In this document: piece by piece, positions 29,942-39,198 of the stretch
Layout: every line of letters begins with the position of its first letter
How positions within the stretch are numbered: position 1 is the first letter of the stretch
Source of the DNA: Lysobacter sp. CFH 32150
GTDB lineage: Bacteria > Pseudomonadota > Gammaproteobacteria > Xanthomonadales > Xanthomonadaceae
DNA length: 64,000 nt
Assembly (NCBI RefSeq): GCF_022758295.1
Contig: NZ_JALDWJ010000007.1
Location: forward strand, 1 to 64,000
Direction of reading: 5' to 3'
Made by a program: the position numbers and the translations under genes
Notes under the pieces: generated by a model
The model's database searches: none
What the model saw: the letters and a program-made list of their open reading frames with translations, nothing else
Told to the model about the DNA's origin: nothing

Positions 29942-30984
29942 CCATGCAGCGCTTGCATCGGACCATCGTGGCGGCATTCGCCGCGCTGCTGCTGGCGGGC
30001 GGAGTCGCGGTCTGCGCACCGCGGTTGCAGACGCCGCAGGAACATCGCCGGACCGAAGACCAGACCTACCTGACCTTCCCGGAATGGTTCCTGGTGTTCA
30101 GCCCAGCCGAATATGCCGACCTGCTACGCGCTGCGCAGCCGGCCAGCGCGTTCCCGTTCTTCGCCCATGTCGGCCAGTTCTGGGGTGCGTATCGGCAGGT
30201 GATCGGCGCCACGTCCGGCCGTTATCCGTTCAACGGCGAATACCACACGATGATCGTGGTGATCGGCGTCAGCACCACGGTCGAGTATGCGATCAAGGGC
30301 GCCTACGAAACCCTGGTCGGCCGGCTCACCGAACTGGTTTCCCAACCGAATGCGACGCCGGAAGATCGGCTGGCAACACAACAGGCGCAGGCTTACGTGG
30401 ACTTCATCCGCGTCCGCCCATGGTACGAATTCGATTTCGTTACCCCGCTCAAGCAACTGTGGACAGAAACGCCGTTATGGGGTCCACAGCCGCTACGCAA
30501 ATGGGAACGTCGCTATCTGTTGACCAGCGAATGGCTGGTCAAGGCGGGCTATGCGGCGTTGCTGGAGAAGGCGACCCATTCGACCTTCGAGGTACCGAGC
30601 ACGACGACCGCGGTTGTGGTCGAAGGACTATCGGATGGCATCGAGTCTGACCTGCCGGAGTTGCAGCGACTGCAGCGCGATGGCACGCAGACGCTGGTCA
30701 CCGTTCCGCGGTACCAGGCGTTCACCGACTACGCGATCGCGCTCTCGCAGGGGGGCGCGCGTTTCGTCGAGATCGCCGGCAACCGCGGCATGGTCCTGGT
30801 CAGCGCCGTGACGCCTGCCGCCGCTCCGTTGCCTCCGGGCACGCGCGTGTTGATCCGGCAACCCATCCTCACGCGCAACGGACTGGAGCGACGCGTGCTC
30901 GAAGTGCCGGTGGCAAGACTGGCGGCGGTCCTGAATGACTACGCGACCAACGCTGTCCACGTCGAACATGTCTTCGATTACTAG
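29938..30984 (+). CDS. Membrane-anchored or exported protein of unknown function
   Basis: 348 residues. An N-terminal hydrophobic segment (TIVAAFAALLLAGGVAVCA) is a signal peptide or anchor; no lipobox fits well. The mature part begins with TPQEHRRTEDQTYLTFPEWFLVFSPAEYADLL and holds GRYPFNGEYHTMIVVIGVSTTVEYAIKGAYE, probably a membrane-facing segment. I cannot assign a family. The ATG at 29938 overlaps the preceding TGA (ATGA), and the last 17 nt overlap the next gene, so it belongs to the four-gene unit. MQRLH at 29944 is an alternative start. Confidence 0.75.
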   Translation: MTMQRLHRTIVAAFAALLLAGGVAVCAPRLQTPQEHRRTEDQTYLTFPEWFLVFSPAEYADLLRAAQPASAFPFFAHVGQFWGAYRQVIGATSGRYPFNGEYHTMIVVIGVSTTVEYAIKGAYETLVGRLTELVSQPNATPEDRLATQQAQAYVDFIRVRPWYEFDFVTPLKQLWTETPLWGPQPLRKWERRYLLTSEWLVKAGYAALLEKATHSTFEVPSTTTAVVVEGLSDGIESDLPELQRLQRDGTQTLVTVPRYQAFTDYAIALSQGGARFVEIAGNRGMVLVSAVTPAAAPLPPGTRVLIRQPILTRNGLERRVLEVPVARLAAVLNDYATNAVHVEHVFDY

Positions 30985-31975
30985 GCCGGCGTTCCGCCCG
31001 CTGCGGCTGATCCTGCGGACGATCGTAGGCCTTGTCGTCGCCGTCTCGTTGTATGTCGCTGCCAGTGCACTTTACGTCTATGCGCACGAGCACGACTCGC
31101 TGCGCGCGGCCGCGCCCGCTGGCGGGCGATTCACGAAAGCGGCGGGTGTCGAAGTGTTCTCCCAGGCGCATGGACCGGTTAGCGATGCAACGCCGATCCT
31201 GCTCGTGCACGGCACGGCCGCGTGGAGCGGCACCTGGTTTTCGCTGATCCCGGCCTTGCGCTCGGCAGGTTATCCCGTGATTGCGGTCGACTTGCCGCCG
31301 TTTGGCTATTCGGGCAAGTCGACGCACATCGATTTTTCGCGCAGTGCACAAGCCGAACGATTGGCAACGGTGCTCGATGCCTACGGCGTGCGCCGTGCCA
31401 TTGTCGTCGGTCATTCGTTCGGTGCCGGGCCGGCGTTGGAACTCGCCCTGCACATGCCAGAGCGGGTGGAGCGGGTGGTACTGGTCGATGCCGCGCTCGG
31501 GCTCGAAAGCACCGCGCCGGACGTCGATTCGCCGGCGTGTCGCGTGCTCGCGCAGGAGTCGCTTCGCTGGCCGTTGCTGGCAGCCAGCGCCGCCAATCCG
31601 CTCTGGAGCAAGGCCCTGCTGCGTAGCTTCGTCGCCCGCAAGGAGTCTGTCACCGATGCGCGACTCCGCGAGTACCGGCGCCCGGCCACACTCAAGGGCG
31701 CGACCTCGGCGCTGGGCGCATGGGCGTTTCACTTCGCCTGCCTGCCGGAACGCGGCGACAGCACCGACGCCAACCGAATCCGCGACCTGCGCCCACCGCT
31801 GACACTGATCTGGGGTGCCCGCGACACGGTCACGCCGTTGTCGCAGGCGCGCCACCTGCAGTCTCTCCTGCCGCAGGCGTCAGTGCATGTGATCGATCAT
31901 GCCGGGCACATCCCGCATATCGAGGACCCAGCGCGGTTCCAACGCACACTGCTCGAGGTGCTCGCCACCCGCTGA
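30968..31975 (+). CDS. Alpha/beta hydrolase, membrane-anchored
   Basis: 335 residues. A transmembrane helix at about 15-37 (ILRTIVGLVVAVSLYVAAS) anchors a periplasmic-facing hydrolase. The fold shows ILLVHGTAAWSGTW (oxyanion hole), the nucleophile elbow GHSFGAG with S150, the Asp in WGARDTVTP and the His in DHAGHIPHIED. It is related to serine esterases and haloalkane-dehalogenase-like enzymes; the substrate is unknown. It is last in the unit with the FAD-methyltransferase fusion and overlaps its neighbour by 17 nt. Confidence 0.85.
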   Translation: MSSITRPAFRPLRLILRTIVGLVVAVSLYVAASALYVYAHEHDSLRAAAPAGGRFTKAAGVEVFSQAHGPVSDATPILLVHGTAAWSGTWFSLIPALRSAGYPVIAVDLPPFGYSGKSTHIDFSRSAQAERLATVLDAYGVRRAIVVGHSFGAGPALELALHMPERVERVVLVDAALGLESTAPDVDSPACRVLAQESLRWPLLAASAANPLWSKALLRSFVARKESVTDARLREYRRPATLKGATSALGAWAFHFACLPERGDSTDANRIRDLRPPLTLIWGARDTVTPLSQARHLQSLLPQASVHVIDHAGHIPHIEDPARFQRTLLEVLATR

Positions 31976-32013
31976 GGAGGCCCACAAATGGGCAGCTGTT
32001 TCCAAGGAAACTG

Positions 32014-32019
32014 TTGACA
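32014..32019 (+). promoter_or_regulatory. TTGACA -35 box of the thr operon
   Basis: A perfect TTGACA at 32014-32019. No convincing -10 is present at 17-18 nt (TCTTCT at 32038-32043 is the nearest). It is 39 nt upstream of the leader-peptide ATG at 32053, close to the 37 nt seen in the ilv leader, which supports a shared promoter-leader design. Confidence 0.45.
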
Positions 32020-32052
32020 GGTTCGCGAGCCGCATGGTCTTCTCGAGCTGCC

Positions 32053-32199
32053 ATGACGCACCGCCGCATCCAGCCGCACACCCTCCGTACCGCGCCGCAA
32101 GGCCGGGGCGCGGTTGCGCGCACGATTGCGGCGGTAATGACCGTCATTACGACCACGACCACCACTCCATCACGGGTGCGGACGGGCGTGTCGATCTGA
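32053..32199 (+). CDS. thrL: thr operon leader peptide
   Basis: 48 codons. The control region is VMTVITTTTTTPS: six consecutive Thr codons (ACG ACC ACG ACC ACC ACT) plus another Thr and two Ile codons nearby, as expected for Thr/Ile attenuation. A shorter version could start at 32137 (MTVITTTTTT). The longer start at 32053 is preferred because MTHRRIQPHTLRTAPQG aligns with the ilv leader MTQRTALPQTLQATPPG (8 of 17 identical). No ribosome-binding site precedes either start. It stops 83 nt before thrA. Confidence 0.72.
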   Translation: MTHRRIQPHTLRTAPQGRGAVARTIAAVMTVITTTTTTPSRVRTGVSI

Positions 32200-32252
32200 T
32201 CGAACTTGCCGCTCCGCACCCGACCCGGGTGCAGAGCGAGCGCACCTGAGTC
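32173..32252 (+). promoter_or_regulatory. thr attenuator stem-loops
   Basis: Four segments can pair alternately. Segment 1 CGGGTGCGGA (32173-32182, within the leader codons) pairs with segment 2 TCCGCACCCG (32213-32222). The last seven bases of segment 2, GCACCCG, can instead pair with segment 3 CGGGTGC (32226-32232). Segment 3 can pair with segment 4 (32242-32252). This is the classic 1:2, 2:3, 3:4 layout. No T-run follows segment 4, so control may not use intrinsic termination. The thrA ribosome-binding site is at about 32269. Confidence 0.55.
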
Positions 32253-32282
32253 GGACGCGGGGCACCACCAGGAGCCCTACCC

Positions 32283-34772
32283 ATGTCGTCCGAGCCACCC
32301 TTCCAACCCGCCGCCGCACGCTTGCACGTGCACAAGTTCGGCGGCAGCAGCCTGGCCAGCGCCGAGCGTTATCGCGCCGTCGGCAAGTTGATCGACGACG
32401 GTGCCACCACGCGCGTGGTCGTGGTCTCGGCGATGCAGGGCGTGACCGATGGGCTGATCGCGTTGCTCACCGCAGCGTGGGACGGCGGCGACTGGCAGCC
32501 GCAATGGGCCGCGCTGCGCACGCGCCATCTCGACACAGCGGCGGCGCTCGATGGCGATCATCGCCACGGGCTGCAAAACGTGATCGATGCCGAATTCAGC
32601 GCATTGCGCGACGACCTCGCAGCGCTCGCCAGTGGCGACGGCGATGCCGACGCGATCGCGCAACGCGTACCCGGGCTTGGCGAAGTGCTGTCCTCATACC
32701 TGCTGCACGCCACGCTCGGTGGCGACCACGCGGGCTGGCGCCGGCTCGACGCGCGCGAAGTACTGGTCGCGCATCCGGGCGAGCTGGGGATGGCGGTGGA
32801 CTGGGATGCGAGCCGACAGCATCTGGCCGCCTGGCTTGGCGTGGACACCACCGGCAACGTCGTCGTCACCGGTTTCGTCGCGCGCGACGCGCAGGGCCGC
32901 GCGACCACGCTGGGGCGCAACGGCAGCGACTTTTCCGCGGCGATCTTCTCCAACCTGTTCGAAGCCGATGCATTGACCATCTGGACCGATGTTGACGGCG
33001 TGCTCTCCGCCGATCCGCGACGCGTGCCGGATGCGGTGTGCCTGCCCTCGATGTCGTATGCGGAAGCCTGCGAACTCGCCTATTTCGGCGCCAAGGTGCT
33101 GCACCCGCAGACGCTGGCGCCGGCGATGCAGCGCGGACTGCCGATCCGCATCCGCAACACGCTCAACCCCGCCTCGCCGGGCACGGTGATCGCGCAGGAA
33201 TCGCAGCCGGCCGCATCGCCGGTGAAAGGCCTGAGCCTGGTCGAGGACCTCGCCATACTCGAACTCACCGGCGCCGGTTTGATCGGCGTGCCCGGTACCG
33301 CCGAGCGCCTGTTCGCCGCCCTGCATGCGGCCGGCGTGTCGGTGACGATGATCACGCAGGGTTCGTCGGAACATTCGATCTGCTGCGTGCTGCGCGCCGA
33401 CCAGGCGCAACGCGGGCGCGAGGCGGTGCAAGCCGCGTTCGCCGAGGCGATCGCCGATGGCCAGGTCGAAGGCGTCAATGTCACCAGCGACATCGCGGTG
33501 CTCGCCGCAGTCGGCGACGGCATGGTCGGCACGCCGGGCGTGTCGGCGCGGCTGTTCGCGGGCCTGGCGCAGGCGCGCGTCAACATCCGCGCGATCGCGC
33601 AAGGCGCAAGCGAGCGCAATATCTCCGTTGCCATCGCCGCGGGCGATGCCACGCGCGGCTTGCGCGCCGCGCACACCGCATTCTGGTTGTCGCCGGCGAC
33701 ACTGTCGGTGGGCGTGATCGGCCCGGGCAATGTCGGCCGTGCGCTGCTGGCGCAGCTGGCCGATGCAATCCCGCGTTTCTCACGGGAATCACGCCTGGAC
33801 CTGCGATTGCGGGCGATCGCCAACAGCAGGCAAATGGCCTTCGCCGAACGCCGCATGGAAGCCGACGCCGCGGTTGCCCTCCTCGGCAGCGAGTACACGC
33901 AGCCGCTGGACCTCGAGCGTTTCGCGGCGCACGTGCGCGCCGAACACCTGCCGCATGCGGTGATCGTCGACTGCAGCGGCAGCAACGACGTCGCTGCGCA
34001 TTACCCGGACTGGCTCGCCGCCGGTATCCACGTGGTCACGCCGAACAAGCAGGCCGGCAGCGGACCGCTCGCGCGCTACGAAGCGATCCGCGCCGCTTCG
34101 CGCAGCGGCGGTCACTTCCGTTACGAAGCCACGGTCGGTGCCGGATTGCCGGTGATCCAGACGCTGCGCTCGCTGCTCGACACCGGAGACGAGCTGACCG
34201 AAATCGAAGGCGTGCTCTCCGGCACGCTGGCCTGGCTGTTCAACAAGTTCGATGGCAGCGTGCCGTTCTCGCAACTGGTGCTGGAAGCGCAGCGCCTCGG
34301 CTACACCGAGCCCGACGCGCGCGATGACCTCTCGGGCACCGATGTCGCGCGCAAGCTGGTGATCCTGGCGCGTGAGGCCGGGCGTTCGCTGTCGCTATCG
34401 GATGTTGTCGTCGAAAGCCTGGTGCCGGAGGCCTTGCAAGGCGTATCGAAGGACGAATTCTTCGCCCGCCTGCAGGAAATGGACGCGCCGATGCAGGCGC
34501 GGCTCGAAGCTGCGCACCGCGAAGGCCGCGGCCTGCGCTACCTTGCGCAGCTGACCCGTAATGGCCAGGCCCGTGTCGGCCTGGTCGCACTGCCGCAGGA
34601 GCACGCCAGCTTGCATACGCAACTCACCGACAACCTGATCCAGTTCCGCACGCGCCGCTACGCCGACAACCCGTTGGTGGTGCAAGGCCCGGGCGCAGGC
34701 GCGGTCGTGACTGCAGCCGGCGTGTTCGGCGATTTGCTCGCGGTGGCACAGGCGCTGGGGGCGCGGCTGTGA
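32283..34772 (+). CDS. thrA: Aspartate kinase / homoserine dehydrogenase I
   Basis: 829 residues, two enzymes in one chain: phosphorylation of aspartate and reduction of aspartate semialdehyde to homoserine. The kinase domain (about 1-290) starts [15 protein letters not shown] and includes [23 protein letters not shown]. Two ACT domains follow (about 310-470: [70 protein letters not shown]). The dehydrogenase begins at [13 protein letters not shown] (about 477) and has [15 protein letters not shown] is 9 nt upstream. Its TGA overlaps the thrB GTG. Confidence 0.96.
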   Translation: MSSEPPFQPAAARLHVHKFGGSSLASAERYRAVGKLIDDGATTRVVVVSAMQGVTDGLIALLTAAWDGGDWQPQWAALRTRHLDTAAALDGDHRHGLQNVIDAEFSALRDDLAALASGDGDADAIAQRVPGLGEVLSSYLLHATLGGDHAGWRRLDAREVLVAHPGELGMAVDWDASRQHLAAWLGVDTTGNVVVTGFVARDAQGRATTLGRNGSDFSAAIFSNLFEADALTIWTDVDGVLSADPRRVPDAVCLPSMSYAEACELAYFGAKVLHPQTLAPAMQRGLPIRIRNTLNPASPGTVIAQESQPAASPVKGLSLVEDLAILELTGAGLIGVPGTAERLFAALHAAGVSVTMITQGSSEHSICCVLRADQAQRGREAVQAAFAEAIADGQVEGVNVTSDIAVLAAVGDGMVGTPGVSARLFAGLAQARVNIRAIAQGASERNISVAIAAGDATRGLRAAHTAFWLSPATLSVGVIGPGNVGRALLAQLADAIPRFSRESRLDLRLRAIANSRQMAFAERRMEADAAVALLGSEYTQPLDLERFAAHVRAEHLPHAVIVDCSGSNDVAAHYPDWLAAGIHVVTPNKQAGSGPLARYEAIRAASRSGGHFRYEATVGAGLPVIQTLRSLLDTGDELTEIEGVLSGTLAWLFNKFDGSVPFSQLVLEAQRLGYTEPDARDDLSGTDVARKLVILAREAGRSLSLSDVVVESLVPEALQGVSKDEFFARLQEMDAPMQARLEAAHREGRGLRYLAQLTRNGQARVGLVALPQEHASLHTQLTDNLIQFRTRRYADNPLVVQGPGAGAVVTAAGVFGDLLAVAQALGARL

Positions 34773-35707
34773 GCACGTCGATTCGTGAAGCGCGTGCATT
34801 CGCGCCCGCCAGCGTCGGCAATATCGGCGTGGGTTTCGATCTGCTTGGTCATTCGATCGATGGTCCGCGCGACGTGGCCTTCGTGCGTCGCATCGCCGAA
34901 CCGGTCGTACGCATCACGGCGATTACCGGCGACATCGTCGGCATCGAAACATTGCCACTGCAAGCCGAGCGCAACACGGCCGGGCGCGCGTTGCAGACTT
35001 TGCGCGACGCCGTGGGCATGGCCGACGGTTTCGAACTCGAAATCCACAAGGGCATCGCGCTCGGCTCCGGTCTGGGAGGTTCAGCGGCTTCGTGCGTGGC
35101 GGCACTGGTCGCGGCGAATGCGTTGCTCGATGCGCCGTTGACGCGCGAAGCGCTGTATCCGTTTGCGCTGCAGGGCGAAGCGGTCTCCAGCGGCAGCCTG
35201 CACGGCGACAATGTCGCGCCGATGCTGCTCGGTGGCGTGGTGATGGCGACAGCGACGCGGATGGTCGCGCTGCCCGCGCCGGCGTGGCTGTTTTGCGCGG
35301 TGGTGCATCCGGACCAAGTGCTGGAAACGCGCCGCGCTCGCGCCGCGCTCGCCGAACCGTATCCGCTGTCGCAGGTGGTGGAACAAAGCACGCACCTGGC
35401 GCAGTTCCTTACCGGCCTGCAACGCGGCGACGCCGGACTGATCCGCGATGGCTTGAACGACGTGCTGGTGGAGCCGCGACGTGCGCCGCTGATTCCGGGC
35501 TTCGCACAAGTGAAGGCCGCGGCGCTCGACCACGGTGCGCTCGGTGCCAGTATTTCCGGAGCAGGCCCCAGCGTGTTCGCATGGTTCGATTCACGCGAGC
35601 GGGCACAGGCCGCGGCCGAGGCGATGCAGACCGCGTTCGCCGACGCTGGTTACGGTGCGCGCGCTTATGTATCACCGGTGGCTGGACCGCGAGCGGAAGT
35701 CATCTAA
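34769..35707 (+). CDS. thrB: Homoserine kinase
   Basis: 312-residue GHMP kinase, making O-phosphohomoserine. The ATP-binding loop [15 protein letters not shown] is at about residues 99-113, the N-terminal motif is [19 protein letters not shown] and the C-terminal motif [15 protein letters not shown]. It starts with GTG at 34769, overlapping the thrA stop by 4 nt (GTGA), which indicates coupled translation. No other start fits. Confidence 0.96.
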   Translation: MSTSIREARAFAPASVGNIGVGFDLLGHSIDGPRDVAFVRRIAEPVVRITAITGDIVGIETLPLQAERNTAGRALQTLRDAVGMADGFELEIHKGIALGSGLGGSAASCVAALVAANALLDAPLTREALYPFALQGEAVSSGSLHGDNVAPMLLGGVVMATATRMVALPAPAWLFCAVVHPDQVLETRRARAALAEPYPLSQVVEQSTHLAQFLTGLQRGDAGLIRDGLNDVLVEPRRAPLIPGFAQVKAAALDHGALGASISGAGPSVFAWFDSRERAQAAAEAMQTAFADAGYGARAYVSPVAGPRAEVI

Positions 35708-35709
35708 CT

Positions 35710-35823
35710 CCCTCCCCTCCGAATGGAGGGGAGGGCTGTGGAGGGGTGCAGTCGGATTCGATGAAACCTCATCGCACGCCGCTTCACCCCCTCCCAACCT
35801 CCCCCTGCATTCGCAGGGGGAGG
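35710..35823. repeat. Pair of REP-like hairpins between thrB and thrC
   Basis: Two perfect 11-bp hairpins: CCCTCCCCTCC/GGAGGGGAGGG with loop GAAT (35710-35735) and CCTCCCCCTGC/GCAGGGGGAGG with loop ATTC (35798-35823). Together with the matching sequence in between they resemble a two-hairpin REP doublet. They fill the 138-nt gap and end 22 nt before thrC; they may protect the thrAB mRNA or attenuate thrC. Confidence 0.7.
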
Positions 35824-35845
35824 AGCCAACAGCACAGGGCAGCCA

Positions 35846-37132
35846 ATGAAGTTCATCAGCACCCGCGGCGGCACATCGCCAACGTCCATCGACACCGCAC
35901 TCGTCGCCGGCCTCGCGCCCGACGGCGGCCTGTACGTGCCGGAGCGCTTGCCATCACCGTCGGAGCAACTTGCATACGACGACTTGGCGGCGACCGCGCA
36001 TGCAGTACTTGCGCCGTACTTCGTCGACTCTGCTTTGCGCGATCAGCTCCGCGACATCTGCACGCACGCCTTCAATTTCCCCGCGCCGCTGCGCGCACTG
36101 ACTTCATCCGACGCCTGGCTGCTCGAGCTGTTCCACGGCCCAACCGCCGCGTTCAAGGATTACGCCGCGCGTTTCCTCGCCGAAGTGCTGTCGCGCCTGC
36201 GCCAACCGGATTCGCCCCCGACGACCATCCTCGTCGCCACATCCGGTGACACCGGTGCTGCGGTCGCGGCGGCATTCCATCGTCGGCCCGGCTTCAATGT
36301 CGTCATCCTCTATCCCGACGGCCGCGTGTCGCCGCGGCAGGCGCACGGGCTGGAGTGCTGGGGCGACAACGTGCGCACGTATCGCGTCGCCGGCACGTTC
36401 GACGATTGCCAGCGGCTGGCGAAACAGGCACTCAGCGACTCGGAACTGCGCGCGCAAGTTGCGCTGACCACCGCCAACAGCATCAGCCTCGGTCGGTTGT
36501 TACCGCAGGCGGCGTACTACGCGCAGGCGTCAGCCCGTTTCCATGCCGAACACGGCACCACACTGAACTTCATCGTGCCGACCGGCAACCTCGGCAACGC
36601 CAGCGCGGCGTTGGTGGCCAAGCGCATGGGCTTGCCGATTGGCGAGATCGTGCTCGCCACCAATGCCAACGACGTCTTGCCGCGCTATTTCGACGGCGCG
36701 GATTACACGCCGCAAGCCGGTCGCGCGACGCTGGCGAATGCGATGGATGTGGGTGCGCCGAGCAATTTCGAGCGCCTGCGTTATTGGCATCGCGACGATG
36801 CCGAACTCCGTGCGGCATTGCGTGCCTATGCCGTCGACGACGCCACCATCCAGCAGACGATCCGCCAGGCCCCCCAGCGACATGGGGTCGTGCCCTGCCC
36901 GCACACCGCGACTGGCCTGCATGTGCTCGAGAGCCTGCACGAGCGTGGCGACGCACGGCCATGGGCGGTAGTCGCCACCGCGCACCCGGCCAAGTTCGAA
37001 GGCATCGTCGAGCCGCTGGTGGGCCATGCGGTCGAACCGCCGCCGGCCCTGGCGGCTGCATTGGCGCGACCAGCGGCATCGCAACCGCTCGCAAACGATT
37101 ATCGGGCGCTATATAAGGAACTCAGCCCGTGA
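35846..37132 (+). CDS. thrC: Threonine synthase
   Basis: 428-residue PLP enzyme converting O-phosphohomoserine to threonine. N-terminal MKFISTRGGTSPTS is typical; the PLP lysine is K104 in HGPTAAFKDYAARF, with ATSGDTGAAVAAAF for the cofactor phosphate and TANSISLGRLLPQAAYY further on. It belongs to the shorter, proteobacterial type. The gene ends 77 nt before the ilv leader peptide start. The natural next step is ilvA, at 43.2 kb. Confidence 0.95.
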   Translation: MKFISTRGGTSPTSIDTALVAGLAPDGGLYVPERLPSPSEQLAYDDLAATAHAVLAPYFVDSALRDQLRDICTHAFNFPAPLRALTSSDAWLLELFHGPTAAFKDYAARFLAEVLSRLRQPDSPPTTILVATSGDTGAAVAAAFHRRPGFNVVILYPDGRVSPRQAHGLECWGDNVRTYRVAGTFDDCQRLAKQALSDSELRAQVALTTANSISLGRLLPQAAYYAQASARFHAEHGTTLNFIVPTGNLGNASAALVAKRMGLPIGEIVLATNANDVLPRYFDGADYTPQAGRATLANAMDVGAPSNFERLRYWHRDDAELRAALRAYAVDDATIQQTIRQAPQRHGVVPCPHTATGLHVLESLHERGDARPWAVVATAHPAKFEGIVEPLVGHAVEPPPALAAALARPAASQPLANDYRALYKELSP

Positions 37133-37172
37133 CCGCCGTCCGCATTTAGTCCCTCGGTTGCTGCTGTAACTG

Positions 37173-37202
37173 TTGACGCCCACGAAAAGACCGTGTTTAT
37201 AT
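37173..37202 (+). promoter_or_regulatory. Promoter of the ilv-leu operon
   Basis: TTGACG (37173-37178), an 18-nt spacer and TTATAT (37197-37202). Transcription would begin at or next to the ATG at 37210, giving a leaderless leader-peptide mRNA. The sequence around the start is AT-rich in an otherwise GC-rich region. Confidence 0.7.
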
Positions 37203-37209
37203 CGTACAC

Positions 37210-37347
37210 ATGACGCAACGCACCGCCCTGCCGCAGACCCTCCAGGCCACGCCTCCCGGCGTGCAGGTCGCGCTGGGCCTCGCGCTCGTACTCGTACTCG
37301 TAGTCCTTATTACCGTCCAACCAGGTGCGGGGTTCGGGTTCGCGTAA
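37210..37347 (+). CDS. ilvL: ilv-leu operon leader peptide
   Basis: 45 codons. The control segment is ALGLALVLVLVVLI: a Leu/Val/Ile run encoded by CTC, GTA, GTC, CTT and ATT, exactly what a branched-chain attenuator needs. It starts MTQRTALPQTLQATPPG, resembling the thr leader N-terminus. Seven nucleotides separate its ATG from the -10 box, so it is probably translated from a leaderless mRNA. It stops 33 nt before the terminator hairpin at 37381. Confidence 0.85.
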   Translation: MTQRTALPQTLQATPPGVQVALGLALVLVLVVLITVQPGAGFGFA

Positions 37348-37390
37348 AGCAACCAGACAAACCCAGGGTTCTTAAAACGACCCCCGCACC
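37324..37390 (+). promoter_or_regulatory. ilv antiterminator
   Basis: GGTGCGGGG (37324-37332), inside the last codons of the leader peptide, is complementary to CCCCGCACC (37382-37390), the left arm of the terminator. A ribosome stalled at the Leu/Val/Ile run would leave 37324-37332 free to pair and block the terminator. A ribosome at the stop codon covers it and lets the terminator form. Confidence 0.75.
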
Positions 37391-37418
37391 TCGAAAAAGG
37401 TGCGGGGGTTTTCTTTTA
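37381..37418 (+). terminator. ilv attenuator terminator
   Basis: Perfect 10-bp stem CCCCCGCACC (37381-37390) and GGTGCGGGGG (37399-37408), loop TCGAAAAA, followed by TTTTCTTTT. It lies 32 nt before the ilvD start and after the leader-peptide stop. Confidence 0.93.
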
Positions 37419-37449
37419 AGGGCCTTGGTTTCAGAGGAAACCAAGAGCT

Positions 37450-39198
37450 GTGAAAAGCGACGCCATCAAAACCGGTCCCGCCCGCGCTCCCGCCCGCGCC
37501 ATGCTGCGCGCCACGGGCCTGGACGACGCTGCCATCGCCAAGCCGCTGGTCGCAGTGGTGCATACGTGGACGGACGTCTCGCCATGCAACCTGACCCTGC
37601 GCGACCTGGCCCAGCACGTGCGCACCGGCGTGCAGGCCGGCGGCGGCACGCCGATCGAGTTCAACACGATCGCCGTGACCGATGGCATCGCGATGGGCAG
37701 CGACGGCATGCGCGCCTCGCTGGCGTCGCGCGAGACCATCGCCGATTCGATCGAACTCGTGGTCAGCGGCCACTGCCTCGACGCGATGGTGCTGCTGGTC
37801 GGTTGCGACAAGACCATCCCCGCTGCAGCGATGGCTGCAGCGCGGCTCGATATCCCGACCGTGATCCTCTATGGCGGCACGATCCTGCCGGGACATTGCA
37901 AGAACAAGCAGAAAGACAAGCCATTGACCGTGCAGGACGTGTTTGAAGCGGTCGGCGCGCATGCCGCCGGCAGCATCGACGACGCCGAACTGCACGACAT
38001 CGAATCCCATGCCTGCCCCGGCGCAGGCGCCTGCGGTGGCCAGTTCACCGCCAACACCATGGCGATGGTGCTGACCTTCCTCGGCCTGTCGCCGCTGCAG
38101 CTCAACGACATCCCCGCGACGCATCCCGACAAGGCTGCCGCCGCGAAGCGCTGTGGCGAACTGGTGATGCAGCGCCTGCACGACGACGGCCCGCTGCCGC
38201 GCTCGATCCTGTCGCCGGCGTCCTTCCGCAATGCCGCGCGGGCCGTCTCGGCCACCGCCGGTTCGACCAACGCCGCGTTGCACCTGCTGGCGATCGCGCA
38301 CGAAGCCGGCATCGAGTTCGGGCTCGAGGAATTCGAGGCCGCTGCAAAGACGCCGGTGATCGCCGACCTCAAACCCGGTGGCCGTTACACCGCCGCGGAA
38401 ATGTTCGACATGGGCGGCGCGGCGCTGGTCGCACACGAACTGCGCAAGGCGGGACTGATCGACGACATCGCGACCGTCACCGGTCGTTCGTTCTTCGCCG
38501 AACTCGACGCGTTACCCGCCGCCGCTGCGCAGGACGTGGTGCGTCCGATCGCGGATCCGATCAAGCCGCGCGGCGGTTATTCGATCCTGTACGGCGATCT
38601 CGCACCGGAAGGCTGCATCGTCAAGCTCGCCGGCCACGGGCGCGAGCATTTCGAAGGCCCTGCGCGCGTGTTCGATTCCGAGGAATCCGCCTTCGCCGCG
38701 GTGCAGGCGCGCAGGATCCAGGCCGGCGACGTCGTCGTCATCCGCTTCGAAGGCCCGGCCGGCGGCCCAGGCATGCGCGAGATGCTTGCGGTCACTGCCG
38801 CGCTCGTCGGCCAAGGCCTCGGCAACGATGTCGCGCTGATCACCGATGGCCGCTTCAGCGGCGCGACGCACGGTTTCATGGTCGGCCACATCGCGCCGGA
38901 AGCCGCGCATGGCGGCCCGATCGCCAAGCTGCGCGACGGCGATCGCGTGCGCATCGATGTCGCGACACGGCGGCTCGACGTCGATGCCAACTTCGACGCC
39001 CGCGAACCCGTTCGCATCGCACCACGCGTCACTACCGGTGTGCTCGCGAAGTACGCACGCAGCGTCGGTTCCGCTTCGCGCGGCGCGGTCACGGCGCCCG
39101 GGCCGCTCGATGCAGTGCCCACGCGCGCGATCGCCGCCACGTTGCTCCACGAACACCCTGCTGCCGACCTTGATCTTGATCTTGTGGGAGCGACGTGA
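37450..39198 (+). CDS. ilvD: Dihydroxy-acid dehydratase
   Basis: 582-residue Fe-S dehydratase making 2-oxoisovalerate and 2-oxo-3-methylvalerate. Conserved cysteines appear in [15 protein letters not shown] and [37 protein letters not shown] is the C-terminal signature. The start is GTG at 37450 with AGAGGA about 11 nt upstream. The last codons (GAT-Gly-Ala-Thr-stop) lie in a REP palindrome, and the stop codon TGA is supplied by it. First enzyme gene after the attenuator. Confidence 0.95.
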   Translation: MKSDAIKTGPARAPARAMLRATGLDDAAIAKPLVAVVHTWTDVSPCNLTLRDLAQHVRTGVQAGGGTPIEFNTIAVTDGIAMGSDGMRASLASRETIADSIELVVSGHCLDAMVLLVGCDKTIPAAAMAAARLDIPTVILYGGTILPGHCKNKQKDKPLTVQDVFEAVGAHAAGSIDDAELHDIESHACPGAGACGGQFTANTMAMVLTFLGLSPLQLNDIPATHPDKAAAAKRCGELVMQRLHDDGPLPRSILSPASFRNAARAVSATAGSTNAALHLLAIAHEAGIEFGLEEFEAAAKTPVIADLKPGGRYTAAEMFDMGGAALVAHELRKAGLIDDIATVTGRSFFAELDALPAAAAQDVVRPIADPIKPRGGYSILYGDLAPEGCIVKLAGHGREHFEGPARVFDSEESAFAAVQARRIQAGDVVVIRFEGPAGGPGMREMLAVTAALVGQGLGNDVALITDGRFSGATHGFMVGHIAPEAAHGGPIAKLRDGDRVRIDVATRRLDVDANFDAREPVRIAPRVTTGVLAKYARSVGSASRGAVTAPGPLDAVPTRAIAATLLHEHPAADLDLDLVGAT

